From Verrucomicrobiales bacterium (lineage in GTDB: Bacteria > Verrucomicrobiota > Verrucomicrobiia > Methylacidiphilales > JAAUTS01), in NCBI GenBank assembly GCA_031256975.1, contig JAIRPN010000013.1, forward strand, positions 186,001 through 250,000: 64,000 nucleotides of DNA, read 5' to 3'. The notes below the pieces were generated by a model that worked only from the letters and a program-made list of their open reading frames with translations, was not told the DNA's origin and did no database searches. Shown here piece by piece: positions 53,451-61,534 of this stretch (its first letter is position 1; each line of letters begins with the position of its first letter). The position numbers and the translations under genes are program-made.

Positions 53451-54848
53451 ATGGAAAACCAAAACGCTCCCCAATCGGAACGCCAGCTTCGGCGTAATCT
53501 CAGCAATCGTCACATCCAGTTGATCGCCATTGGCGGCGCGATTGGCACCGGCCTGTTCATGGGTTCCGGCAAGACCATCAGCCTCGCCGGGCCGTCGATC
53601 ATCTTCGTGTACATGATCATCGGCTTCATGCTGTTCTTCGTCATGCGCGCGCTGGGCGAGTTGCTGCTTTCCAACCTGAATTACAAGTCGTTCATTGACT
53701 TTTCCGAGGACTTGCTCGGGCCTTGGGCGGGATTTTTCATGGGCTGGACCTACTGGTTCTGCTGGATTGTCACCGGCATGTCGGACGTGGTGGCGATTTC
53801 CGCCCGCTATGTGCCGTTTTTCTTTCCCGACTGCCCGCACTGGCTGTCGTCCCTGCTGTTGATCCTGCTGTTCCTCGGGTTGAACTTGGTGGCGGTCCGG
53901 GCGTTCGGCGAGACGGAATTCTGGTTCGCGATCATCAAGGTAGTGTTGATCGTGGCGCTTATTTTCATCGGGTTATATATGGTGGTGACGGGATTCAAGT
54001 CGCCCTCGGGATCGGTGGCGTCTTACGCGAATTTGTGGCGCGACGGCGGGATGTTCCCGCACGGGTTGATGGGATTTCTGGCCGGGTTTCAGATCGCGGT
54101 ATTCGCCTATGTGGGTATTGAACTGGTGGGAACGACCGCGGCGGAGACACGCGATCCGGTGAAGGTGTTGCCGCGCGCGATCAACGCGATTCCGTTGCGG
54201 GTGTTCGCGTTTTATGTGCTGTCGCTAATCACCATCATGGCGATCACGCCATGGTCCTCGGTGGTGGCGGATCAAAGCCCCTTTGTCGAACTGTTCCTGC
54301 TGGCGGGCATTCCCTCCGCGGCGCTGGTGGTGAACTTCGTGGTGCTGACCTCGGCGGCCTCATCCGCCAACAGCGGCATCTTCTCGACCAGCCGCATGAT
54401 TTACGGCCTGGCAACGGAAGGCGACGCGCCAAAACCGTTCCGGGTTTTGTCGAAACGCGCCGTCCCGGCCCGCGCGCTGTTGTTTTCCTGCATCTGCCTG
54501 TTTGGCGGCGTCGGGTTGAATTATCTGGTGCCGAACATCGTGACGGCCTTCACCATCATCACTACTCTGTCGGCGGTGCTGTTCATCTTCGTGTGGTCGG
54601 TGATCATGTTCTCGTACTTGGTGTACCGCAGGAAGCGTCCTGAGTTGCATGAGAAGTCGGTCTATAAAATGCCGGGAGGACGTTTCATGTGCTGGGTTTG
54701 CCTGGCCTTTTTCGTGTTCATCCTGGTGGTGTTGTGCCTGGAGGATGATACAAGGCAGGCTCTAATGGCGGCGCCGGTTTGGTTCGTGGTGCTGGGACTC
54801 GCCTATTTCTTCCTGCGCAAGGGCAAGAAGCAGGGTACGCGGGCCTGA
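53448..54848 (+). CDS. Amino acid permease (APC superfamily, CycA/AnsP-like)
   Basis: A 466-residue transporter with 12 membrane helices. The AAT family start is plain: LSNRHIQLIAIGGAIGTGLFMGSGKTISLAGPSIIFVYMI, followed by MRALGELLLSN and, mid-protein, FAYVGIELVGTTAAETRDPVKVLPRAINAIPLRVFAFYVL. Closest in pattern to D-serine/D-alanine/glycine and asparagine permeases, which import with protons. Substrate is not certain. Start is ATG 53448 or 53451 within a hairpin. It is followed after two bases by a converging ACT-domain gene, possibly a glycine-linked regulator. Confidence 0.88.
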   Translation: MMENQNAPQSERQLRRNLSNRHIQLIAIGGAIGTGLFMGSGKTISLAGPSIIFVYMIIGFMLFFVMRALGELLLSNLNYKSFIDFSEDLLGPWAGFFMGWTYWFCWIVTGMSDVVAISARYVPFFFPDCPHWLSSLLLILLFLGLNLVAVRAFGETEFWFAIIKVVLIVALIFIGLYMVVTGFKSPSGSVASYANLWRDGGMFPHGLMGFLAGFQIAVFAYVGIELVGTTAAETRDPVKVLPRAINAIPLRVFAFYVLSLITIMAITPWSSVVADQSPFVELFLLAGIPSAALVVNFVVLTSAASSANSGIFSTSRMIYGLATEGDAPKPFRVLSKRAVPARALLFSCICLFGGVGLNYLVPNIVTAFTIITTLSAVLFIFVWSVIMFSYLVYRRKRPELHEKSVYKMPGGRFMCWVCLAFFVFILVVLCLEDDTRQALMAAPVWFVVLGLAYFFLRKGKKQGTRA

Positions 54849-54850
54849 GT

Positions 54851-55381
54851 TCAGGCCCTGGCGGGTTTGCCGAAGATCATGTCGACCATCAGCTCCGAGG
54901 TGATGGTTTCCAAGTCCGCGCGCAAGGCGGGGATGTCGGTGCCGGCGGGAATATGCAGGGTGGCACTGGCCTGGAACAGGGGTTCGGCGGACATTGGCGC
55001 GCTGAGCCGTTCGGTGGTGAGTTCCTCCACGTTGACTTTGTGACGCGCCAGCGCCTTGGTGATTTCGCTGACAATGCCGGGGCGGTCCTGGCCGATCAAT
55101 TCGATGGAAACCTTGGCGATATCTGCTGTTTCATCGTTGGCGGTTTCCGGATTGGCGATGACGGCGATGTTCTGCGACTCGAGTTTTTGCAAGGCCGCTA
55201 ATAGCGGGACTTCGTTGTTGGCGTCGATTTCCACCCGCAGGATGCCGGCAAATTGCCCGCCCAGTTTGCACATCCGGCTTTCCAGCCAGTTGCCGCCATG
55301 TTCGCGGACGAGGGAGGCGACGTTGTCCACCAAACCGGGGCGGTCTGGGCCGATGATGGTCATAACCAGGTAGTGGTTCAT
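54851..55381 (-). CDS. Two-ACT-domain protein, GcvR-like
   Basis: A 176-residue protein from MNHYLVMTIIGPDRPGLVDNVASLVREHGGNWLESRM (ATG at 55381). The second ACT domain begins KVSIELIGQDRPGIVSEITKALARHKVNVEELTTE. This tandem layout without enzyme domain is that of GcvR, the glycine-responsive modulator of the glycine cleavage system, although many relatives are untested. It is cytoplasmic. Its converging neighbour is an amino acid permease that could carry glycine, a suggestive pair. Confidence 0.82.
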   Translation of the reverse strand: MNHYLVMTIIGPDRPGLVDNVASLVREHGGNWLESRMCKLGGQFAGILRVEIDANNEVPLLAALQKLESQNIAVIANPETANDETADIAKVSIELIGQDRPGIVSEITKALARHKVNVEELTTERLSAPMSAEPLFQASATLHIPAGTDIPALRADLETITSELMVDMIFGKPARA

Positions 55382-55434
55382 GCAGGGCGCAATATAGTCC
55401 TTGTTTGCGCAAAACCCAACCAATAAATTGGGTC

Positions 55435-56112
55435 ATGGTCGAATTAGTGGTGGCAAGGTACCAGGAGGACATCGCCTGGGTGCGCAATGTGCCGGAAAGC
55501 GTGCGCGCAACCGTGTACAACAAGGGATTGCCCTTGGCGCCGGACTGGCGCGGGGTGATAGTTTTGCCGAACATCGGCCGCGAGGCGCACACTTATTTAT
55601 ATCACATCATTAACCACTACGATTCTTTGGCGGATTTGACCGTGTTCACCCAGGGCAAGCCCTTCGACCACGCGCCGGATTTGCACAAGGTGTTGCGCGC
55701 CGCCGCTAACGGCGAGCTGGAGGTTGGCGACTTCAAATGGCTGGGTTTTTTGGTGGATACGGATGACAAACGCGGGCGCAGGTTGTTCGTGCCGTGGAGC
55801 AAGAATCCGTCGCGGGAGGAGCTGCCGCTGGACGAATTTTACCGGGAATTGTTCGGCGGGGAATCCCCGGAAAGCTTTCGCTTTTACGGCGGGGCGCAGT
55901 TCGTGGTTAGCGCCGCCTGCGTGCGCCGCCGGCCGCGGGAGTTTTACCAGCGGGCGCTGGACTTGGCGGAAAGTTGGCCGCTGGCGGCGCACTGTCTGGA
56001 ACGGCTGTGGGACCGGGTGTTTGGCGTCAGCGGGGTGACGGACGAGTTGATGAACGGCCGGGATACGGTTTATTTAAAACAGATCAAGGATAAGCAACCT
56101 TATGGCTATTGA
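55435..56112 (+). CDS. DUF3431 family protein
   Basis: A 225-residue protein from MVELVVARYQEDIAWVRNVP (ATG at 55435). The family pattern continues as VYNKGLP, IVLPNIGREAHTYLYHIINHYDSLADLTVFTQGKPFDH and AQFVVSAACVRRRPREFYQRAL, ending LERLWDRVFG. DUF3431 is described in fungi and bacteria and resembles glycosyltransferase-like folds, but no function is known. It overlaps the following NifS-like gene by 11 bases, so the two are probably coupled. Two iterated motifs. Confidence 0.8.
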   Translation: MVELVVARYQEDIAWVRNVPESVRATVYNKGLPLAPDWRGVIVLPNIGREAHTYLYHIINHYDSLADLTVFTQGKPFDHAPDLHKVLRAAANGELEVGDFKWLGFLVDTDDKRGRRLFVPWSKNPSREELPLDEFYRELFGGESPESFRFYGGAQFVVSAACVRRRPREFYQRALDLAESWPLAAHCLERLWDRVFGVSGVTDELMNGRDTVYLKQIKDKQPYGY

Positions 56113-57262
56113 ACGAATCTATCTGGATCATCTGGCGACAACCCCGCTGTTAGCGGCGGCGCGTGAGGCGATGCTGCCTTTCCTGCAGGAGGAATTTGGT
56201 CTGCCGATGGGGCTGTACCGCGAGGGTGCCCGCGCGGGCAGGGCGGTGGCCAGGGCGCGTGAGCAACTGGCCGCGATGATTGGCGCGAAACGGGTGGATG
56301 AGATCATCTTCACCTCGAACGGTTCGGAGGCCTGCAATCTGGCGCTGAAGGGGCTGGCGTTCAAGCACGCTAACGGCGGGAAAAGGCACATTGTTTCATC
56401 GTTAGCGGAACATCCGGCGGTGGCGGAGTCGCTGAAGTTTTTGGAGAAACTGGGCTGGAAGATTTCACGCGTCGGCGTCGATGTGGCAGGTTTTGTTGAC
56501 CCGGCGGAAATCGGCAAAGTCTTGCGGCCTGACACGCTGTTGGTGGCCACGCATTTGTCGAACCACGACTCCGGCGCAGTGCAAAGCGTGAAGGAAATCG
56601 CGCGGTTGGCACACGCCAACGGCAGTCTGGTGTTTTGCGACGCGATGACGGCGGGCGGCTGGCTGGCCGTTAGCGTCGGGGATTTGGACGTGGATTTGCT
56701 GTCACTTTCGCCGCATCGTTTTTTCGGACCGAAGGGTGTCGGGGTGCTGTACAAAAGATCGTTGTTGGCGTTGGAATCGCTGATCCACGGCGGCAAGCAG
56801 GAGGACGGGCAGCGGGCGGGTTCGCTTAACGTAGCGGCGATTGTCGGTGCCGGAGTGGCGGCGGAACAGATTGGCGGCGCCATGGCGGATTACGCGGCGA
56901 AGTGCCGTGCATTGACCAAAATCTTGTGGGAGAATATCGAGGCCAAAGTTCCCCAGGTGAAGTTGAACGGCCCGCCGGTCGGCGCTAACCGTGATCCCCG
57001 GCATTTGAATGTCAGCTTTGAGGGGATCGAGGGCGAGGCGCTGATGCTGTGGCTGGATTTGAACGGCATCAGCGTGGCGGCGAACACCGGTTGCGCGACG
57101 CAGACCAGCAAGTTGTCGCCGACGCTGATGGCGATGGGTCTGAGTTCGTCACTGGCGGCGGGGTCGATTTTGCTGTCGCCGTCGCCGGAACAAACGCCCG
57201 GGGAGATGGTGCTTGCCGCTGAGAAAATTGCCAAGGGAGTGGCGAAAATCAGAAGCTTGTAA
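56102..57262 (+). CDS. NifS/IscS-like aminotransferase class V protein lacking the PLP lysine
   Basis: A 386-residue protein clearly of the cysteine desulfurase family: IYLDHLATTPLLAAAREAML, IIFTSNGSEACNLALKGLA, His104 in SLAEHPAV, Asp180 in VFCDAMTAGG and RAGSLNVAAIVGAG. However the Schiff-base lysine site, normally SxHKxxGPKG, reads SPHRFFGPKG, so Lys206 (E. coli numbering) is Arg. Gln183 is Thr, and the Arg after GSI is Leu (GSILLSP). A Cys remains at 331. Ordinary PLP chemistry looks impossible. It may be a pseudoenzyme acting as scaffold or regulator; the next gene is the Fe-S carrier Mrp. The bases CAT CGT are unambiguous in this sequence. Confidence 0.82.
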   Translation: MAIERIYLDHLATTPLLAAAREAMLPFLQEEFGLPMGLYREGARAGRAVARAREQLAAMIGAKRVDEIIFTSNGSEACNLALKGLAFKHANGGKRHIVSSLAEHPAVAESLKFLEKLGWKISRVGVDVAGFVDPAEIGKVLRPDTLLVATHLSNHDSGAVQSVKEIARLAHANGSLVFCDAMTAGGWLAVSVGDLDVDLLSLSPHRFFGPKGVGVLYKRSLLALESLIHGGKQEDGQRAGSLNVAAIVGAGVAAEQIGGAMADYAAKCRALTKILWENIEAKVPQVKLNGPPVGANRDPRHLNVSFEGIEGEALMLWLDLNGISVAANTGCATQTSKLSPTLMAMGLSSSLAAGSILLSPSPEQTPGEMVLAAEKIAKGVAKIRSL

Positions 57263-57306
57263 AAAAACTTCGCCTCCCGCGGCGTTCGTGTTTAAATTGG
57301 AAGTTT

Positions 57307-58368
57307 ATGGCCACTCAGGAGCAGATTTTAGAGGCGCTGAAACAAGTTAAATACCCGGGTTATAGTCGCGACATTGTGTCGTTCGGGTTGGTGAAGGGGG
57401 TGGAGTTTGTTGCTCCGAAGGGGACCGTCATTAGCGTTGAACTAAGCACGGCTGACGCCAATATTCCCCGCATCCTGCAGGAACAGATTGTCGAGACGGT
57501 TTGCCGGATTCCGGGATTTTCCGAGGAACAGCGGCCGGTGGATGTGCGGATCAAGGTCAACGCACCGGCGCAACCGGCGGCACAGGCGGGGTCGTTGCCG
57601 CAAACCGGATTGCCGGGGGTGAAACACATTGTGGCGGTGGCCAGCGGCAAGGGCGGCGTCGGCAAATCGACGGTGGCGGCGAACCTGACGGCGGCGTTCA
57701 AGTCGCTGGGGTTCAAGGTTGGCTTGTGCGACTGCGATTTGTACGGGCCGAGCATGGGCCTGATGTTTGGCACTGCGGAACGCCCGACCATGGGCGATGA
57801 CGAGTTGATCAATCCGGTGGAGGTCCAAGGGATCAAGCTGATGAGCATGGGTCTGCTGGTGGAGGATGAATCGCCGGTGATTTTGCGCGGACCGATGGTG
57901 ACGCGTTACACCCAGCAATTTTTGCGCAGCGTGAACTGGGGTGAACTGGACGTGCTGGTGCTGGACTTGCCGCCGGGAACGGGCGACATCCAGTTGACCA
58001 TCGTGCAGACTTTGTCGTTGAGCGGCGCGGTGATTGTCAGCACACCGCAGGAAGTGGCGTTGATCGACGCCCGCAAGGCGGTGAAGATGTTCCACAAGGT
58101 GAATGTGCCGATCCTGGGCATCGTCGAGAACATGAGCTATTTCCTTTGCCCTGATAACAATAAACGTTATGACATTTTCGGCAGCGGCGGCGGCAGGCGG
58201 GAAGCGGAAAAACTGGGCGTTCCGCTGCTGGGTGAGATACCGCTGGAAATGGCCGCACGCGAGGCGGGGGATCAGGGAAAACCGGTGGTTTGGCGTGATT
58301 CGTCAACGCTAACGGCCAAAACTTTCGTTGCGGTTGCGGAAAAACTGAAAAATATCTTATTCGGTTAA
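57307..58368 (+). CDS. mrp: Mrp/ApbC family iron-sulfur cluster carrier ATPase
   Basis: A 353-residue protein with an N-terminal MIP18 (DUF59) domain (EQILEALKQVKYPGYSRDIVSFGLVKGVEF) and a C-terminal P-loop domain: deviant Walker A VASGKGGVGKSTVAANL, DCDLYGPSMGLMFG, VLDLPPGTGDIQLTI. It carries Fe-S clusters to apoproteins. The usual CxxC reads CPDNNKRYDIFGSGG, so only the first Cys is left, a form also known in other Mrp lineages. It follows the NifS-like gene by 44 bases, consistent with an Fe-S theme. Confidence 0.92.
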   Translation: MATQEQILEALKQVKYPGYSRDIVSFGLVKGVEFVAPKGTVISVELSTADANIPRILQEQIVETVCRIPGFSEEQRPVDVRIKVNAPAQPAAQAGSLPQTGLPGVKHIVAVASGKGGVGKSTVAANLTAAFKSLGFKVGLCDCDLYGPSMGLMFGTAERPTMGDDELINPVEVQGIKLMSMGLLVEDESPVILRGPMVTRYTQQFLRSVNWGELDVLVLDLPPGTGDIQLTIVQTLSLSGAVIVSTPQEVALIDARKAVKMFHKVNVPILGIVENMSYFLCPDNNKRYDIFGSGGGRREAEKLGVPLLGEIPLEMAAREAGDQGKPVVWRDSSTLTAKTFVAVAEKLKNILFG

Positions 58369-58496
58369 ACAATGGCAACGTCTTGTCGTGGAAGAGATTA
58401 ATCAGAGATGGAGCAGTTGAAATTTTTGCGACATTAAGTATTTGAGGTTATAGTATTGACAGATTACGGGGGTTTGTTGTGAATAGTAGGGATAAC

Positions 58497-58706
58497 ATGA
58501 GTGTGAATTCTAACGATACCGAACTGTATTTTAAGAATTCGGCGTTATACCGTGAGTTTCTGGCTGAACGCGAAGAGATCCTGAAACATAAATGGATCGA
58601 AAGTGAAAAAGCCGGGCACGACATCGGGTTTGAAAAGGCCTTGCTGGATTGGATTGTGAAGCACCGGGCGACCTGGCGTAATGCGCGCAAGCCCCAGTCT
58701 TCCTGA
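58497..58706 (+). CDS. Small conserved soluble protein, unknown
   Basis: A 69-residue protein from the ATG at 58497, with AGGG six bases upstream; a GTG at 58479 is less likely. It has the charged helical sequence YREFLAEREEILKHKWIESE, then AGHDIGFEKALLDWIVKHR. The pattern recalls a small protein widespread in Verrucomicrobiota-type genomes, but no function is known. TTGACA at 58456 may be its -35 element. It lies alone between mrp and the pyrimidine operon. Confidence 0.65.
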   Translation: MSVNSNDTELYFKNSALYREFLAEREEILKHKWIESEKAGHDIGFEKALLDWIVKHRATWRNARKPQSS

Positions 58707-58734
58707 CAGCAGGGCGCTCATGGTGAACCTTTAA

Positions 58735-58754
58735 TATGGTCCGGTGAGGCCATA
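58735..58754 (+). promoter_or_regulatory. PyrR-binding-type RNA hairpin before pyrR
   Basis: TATGGTC and GGCCATA form a perfect stem (one G-U pair) around the hexaloop CGGTGA, matching the CNGNGA loop and UC/GG upper stem of known PyrR binding loops. It ends directly before the Shine-Dalgarno AAGGAG (58755-58760), so PyrR bound here would block translation. Confidence 0.72.
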
Positions 58755-58765
58755 AAGGAGCAAAA

Positions 58766-59302
58766 GTGCATAAAATTGTAATGGATGCGGCCGCCATTGA
58801 CAGGTCGCTGAATCGTCTCGCCCACGAAATTCTGGAGCGAAGCCCCGAGGGAGTGGCCCTTGGATTTGTCGGTATTCACACGCGCGGCGTGCCACTGGCT
58901 GAGCGCCTTGCCAAATTGACCCAAAAATTCGACCCGTCGCGGCCGGTGCTGCCGGTGGGGCAATTGGATATTTCCTTCCATCGTGATGACATCGGGCGCG
59001 CAAAGCCCGCGCCGAAGATCACCGACATCGCCTTTGACGTGGACAAAGAGCATGTGATTTTGGTCGACGACGTGTTTTTCACCGGTCGCAGCGTGCGTGC
59101 CGCGCTCAACGCCCTGGTCGACATCGGCCGCGCCAAAACCGTGCGACTGGCGGTGCTGGTGGATCGCGGTCACCGGCAGTTGCCGATCCGTGCGGATTAT
59201 GTCGGCAAGAATATTCCCACCTCAATCGAGGAAAAAGTCGAAGTCCGTCTCTCGGAAATCGACGCTAATGACGAAGTCATCGTTAGCGGAGGTACGGTAT
59301 GA
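58766..59302 (+). CDS. pyrR: Bifunctional pyrimidine regulator / uracil phosphoribosyltransferase PyrR
   Basis: A 178-residue protein starting at GTG, supported by AAGGAG five bases upstream. It has the PRTase core: FVGIHTRGVPLAERLA, the PRPP loop HVILVDDVFFTGRSVRAALNAL and LVDRGHRQLPIRADYVGKNIPTS, a PyrR-specific block. PyrR binds UMP-dependent to RNA loops of pyr mRNA and can make UMP from uracil. A fitting hairpin is directly upstream. First gene of the operon; its stop overlaps the pyrB start (ATGA). Confidence 0.95.
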   Translation: MHKIVMDAAAIDRSLNRLAHEILERSPEGVALGFVGIHTRGVPLAERLAKLTQKFDPSRPVLPVGQLDISFHRDDIGRAKPAPKITDIAFDVDKEHVILVDDVFFTGRSVRAALNALVDIGRAKTVRLAVLVDRGHRQLPIRADYVGKNIPTSIEEKVEVRLSEIDANDEVIVSGGTV

Positions 59303-60234
59303 AATGGACGCGGAAAGATTTCATTGATATCCAAAGTTTGAGCCGTGAGGAGATTGAGCTGGTGCTCGATACGGCGGCTTCGTTCAAGAAGGTGCTGGAA
59401 CGGCCGATCAAAAAAGTTCCCTCGCTGCGCGGCAAAACGGTGGTGAATTTGTTCATTGAACCGAGCACGCGCACGCGCGTGTCGTTTGAACTGGCGGCGC
59501 AGAATTTGAGCGCCGACGTGATCAGCATGGCGGCGGAAAGCAGTTCGTTCAAGAAAGGCGAGACACTGAAGGACACGGCGCTGAATTTGCAGGCGCTAAA
59601 CGCCGAGTTCATTGTCATCCGCCACAGCGCGGCGGGCGCGGCGCAGTTTCTGGCGGAACGCTTGAACGCCCATGTGATCAACGCCGGTGATGGTGCGCAT
59701 GAGCATCCGACGCAGGCGATGCTGGACACCTTTACCATCCGCGAAAAACTTGGGACGCTGGAGGGGAAACACATCTTGATCGTTGGCGATATTCTTTACA
59801 GCCGGGTGGCGCGTTCGGATATCTGGTCGCTGACCAAGCTCGGCGCGAAGGTCACTCTGGTCGGACCGACCACCTTGCTGCCGGAACATTTCCGCGACAT
59901 GGGGGTTGGCGTGGTGCATGACCTCGACAGCGTGCTGCCGCAGGCCGACGTGATCAACCTGTTGCGCATCCAGCACGAGCGCCAGAGCAAGGCGGCATTC
60001 CCGTCGCTCGGGGAATATATCGGCGTGTATGGCCTGACCCGCGAGCGCTTCAAGAAGTGCAAGCCGGACGTGATGATCATGCATCCCGGCCCGATCAACC
60101 GTGGGGTCGAGATCGAAAGTGATCTGGCCGACTGCGGGAATTCGGTGATTTTACAACAGGTAACCAACGGCTTGGCCGTGCGCATGGCGGTACTCTATCT
60201 GGTCAGCGGCGGCGCGGTGGGAGGTGTCGAATGA
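59299..60234 (+). CDS. pyrB: Aspartate carbamoyltransferase catalytic subunit
   Basis: A 311-residue enzyme joining carbamoyl phosphate to aspartate, the committed step of pyrimidine synthesis. Carbamoyl-phosphate loop FIEPSTRTRVSFELAAQNL, the SSFKKGETLKDTALNL loop, HSAAGAA, NAGDGAHEHPTQAMLDTFTI and HPGPINRGVEIESDLAD are all present. No pyrI regulatory subunit is adjacent, as in pyrR-type operons. It overlaps both pyrR and pyrC by four bases. Confidence 0.97.
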   Translation: MKWTRKDFIDIQSLSREEIELVLDTAASFKKVLERPIKKVPSLRGKTVVNLFIEPSTRTRVSFELAAQNLSADVISMAAESSSFKKGETLKDTALNLQALNAEFIVIRHSAAGAAQFLAERLNAHVINAGDGAHEHPTQAMLDTFTIREKLGTLEGKHILIVGDILYSRVARSDIWSLTKLGAKVTLVGPTTLLPEHFRDMGVGVVHDLDSVLPQADVINLLRIQHERQSKAAFPSLGEYIGVYGLTRERFKKCKPDVMIMHPGPINRGVEIESDLADCGNSVILQQVTNGLAVRMAVLYLVSGGAVGGVE

Positions 60235-61526
60235 GCAAGGCATTTTTATTCAAGGGCGGACGGGTGATCGATCCCGCCAATGGTGAGGACACGGTGCGCG
60301 ATCTCAAGGTCGAGAACGGCAAAATCGTCAAAGAATTTTCCGTCGCTAACGGCGAAATCGAAACCATCGACGCTAACGGCAAGGTGGTTTGCCCGGGCTT
60401 GATCGACATTCACGTGCACTTGCGCGAGCCGGGACAAACCGCCAAGGAAACCATCGCCACCGGGACGCAATCCGCCGCGGCTGGCGGTTTCACCACGGTG
60501 GTGGCGATGCCGAACACGACGCCGCCGGTGGACAGCACGGCGACGGTGAGCTGGATTATCCAGCGAGCCAGGGAAACCGGCGTGGTCAATGTGTACCCGA
60601 CGGGTTGCATTTCGCAGGGCATGGCGGGCGAGTTGCTGGCGCCGATCGGTTCGCTGAAAAAAGCCGGCGTGGTGGCGATCACGGACGACGGCAAGTGCAT
60701 CCAGAACAACGAGCTGATGCGCCGCGCGCTGGAATATGCCAGGATGTTCAACCTGGTGGTGATGGATCACTGCCAGGATTATGCGCTAACGGCGGGCGGG
60801 GTGATGAACGAGGGTTATTGGTCGACGGTGCTGGGATTGAAGGGCTGGCCGGCGATTGCCGAGGAGATTATCATCGCGCGGAATGCGATGCTGGCCGAGT
60901 TGACCGGTTGCCGCGTGCATTGCCAGCATGTCACCAGTGCGGGCGGCGTGCGCATCATCCGCGAGGCCAAGCAGCGCGGGGTACCGATCAGCGGCGAGAT
61001 TTGCGCGCACCATATCGCACTGACCGACGAGTCGCTGAAGGGTTACAATTCGGATTTCAAGATGAATCCGCCGTTGCGCACGCAACGGGATATCGAGGCA
61101 TTATTGACGGGTTTTGCCGACGGCACGATCGAATATCTGGCCAGCGACCACGCACCGCATTGCAATTACGAGAAGGAAGTTGAAATTGCCGACGCGCCGT
61201 TCGGGATTGTCGGGCTGGAGACCGAGTTCGCCCTGTTCAACACCAAGATCGCCAAGGCGGGAATCAGTTCGTTGCCGAAGGTGATCGAGGCGCTAACGGT
61301 GAAGGCGGCCAGGCTGCTGGACCTGCCGAAAGGCACGCTAACGGTGGGCGCCGACGCGGATGTGACGGTCCTTGACCCCGAGTTGCGTTGGACGGTGCGG
61401 AAGACACAATTGCTGTCGAAGTCAAAAAACACGCCGTTTGACGGAACGGAATTGACGGGACGTGCTATTTTTACGATGGTTAGCGGGCGGCCGGTGTGGT
61501 CGCTGGAGAAGGGAATTTTGGTTTGA
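60231..61526 (+). CDS. pyrC: Dihydroorotase
   Basis: A 431-residue type I dihydroorotase closing carbamoyl aspartate to dihydroorotate. Metal ligands: the HVHLREPG motif (LIDIHVHLREPGQTAKETI), MDHCQDY, QHVTSAGGVRIIREAKQRG, ICAHHIALTDES and the Asp in YLASDHAPH. Type I PyrC often pairs with PyrB in complexes, matching the overlap here. Six iterated motifs are present, encoding VANGEIE, DANGK, ALTAGG, ALTV and TLTVG. Confidence 0.96.
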   Translation: MSKAFLFKGGRVIDPANGEDTVRDLKVENGKIVKEFSVANGEIETIDANGKVVCPGLIDIHVHLREPGQTAKETIATGTQSAAAGGFTTVVAMPNTTPPVDSTATVSWIIQRARETGVVNVYPTGCISQGMAGELLAPIGSLKKAGVVAITDDGKCIQNNELMRRALEYARMFNLVVMDHCQDYALTAGGVMNEGYWSTVLGLKGWPAIAEEIIIARNAMLAELTGCRVHCQHVTSAGGVRIIREAKQRGVPISGEICAHHIALTDESLKGYNSDFKMNPPLRTQRDIEALLTGFADGTIEYLASDHAPHCNYEKEVEIADAPFGIVGLETEFALFNTKIAKAGISSLPKVIEALTVKAARLLDLPKGTLTVGADADVTVLDPELRWTVRKTQLLSKSKNTPFDGTELTGRAIFTMVSGRPVWSLEKGILV

Positions 61527-61534
61527 GCGAAAAT

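Noticed and set aside
52677-53840. 387-residue minus-strand frame
   Set aside because: Antisense to phoU and the permease start; His/Arg-rich, with no family pattern.
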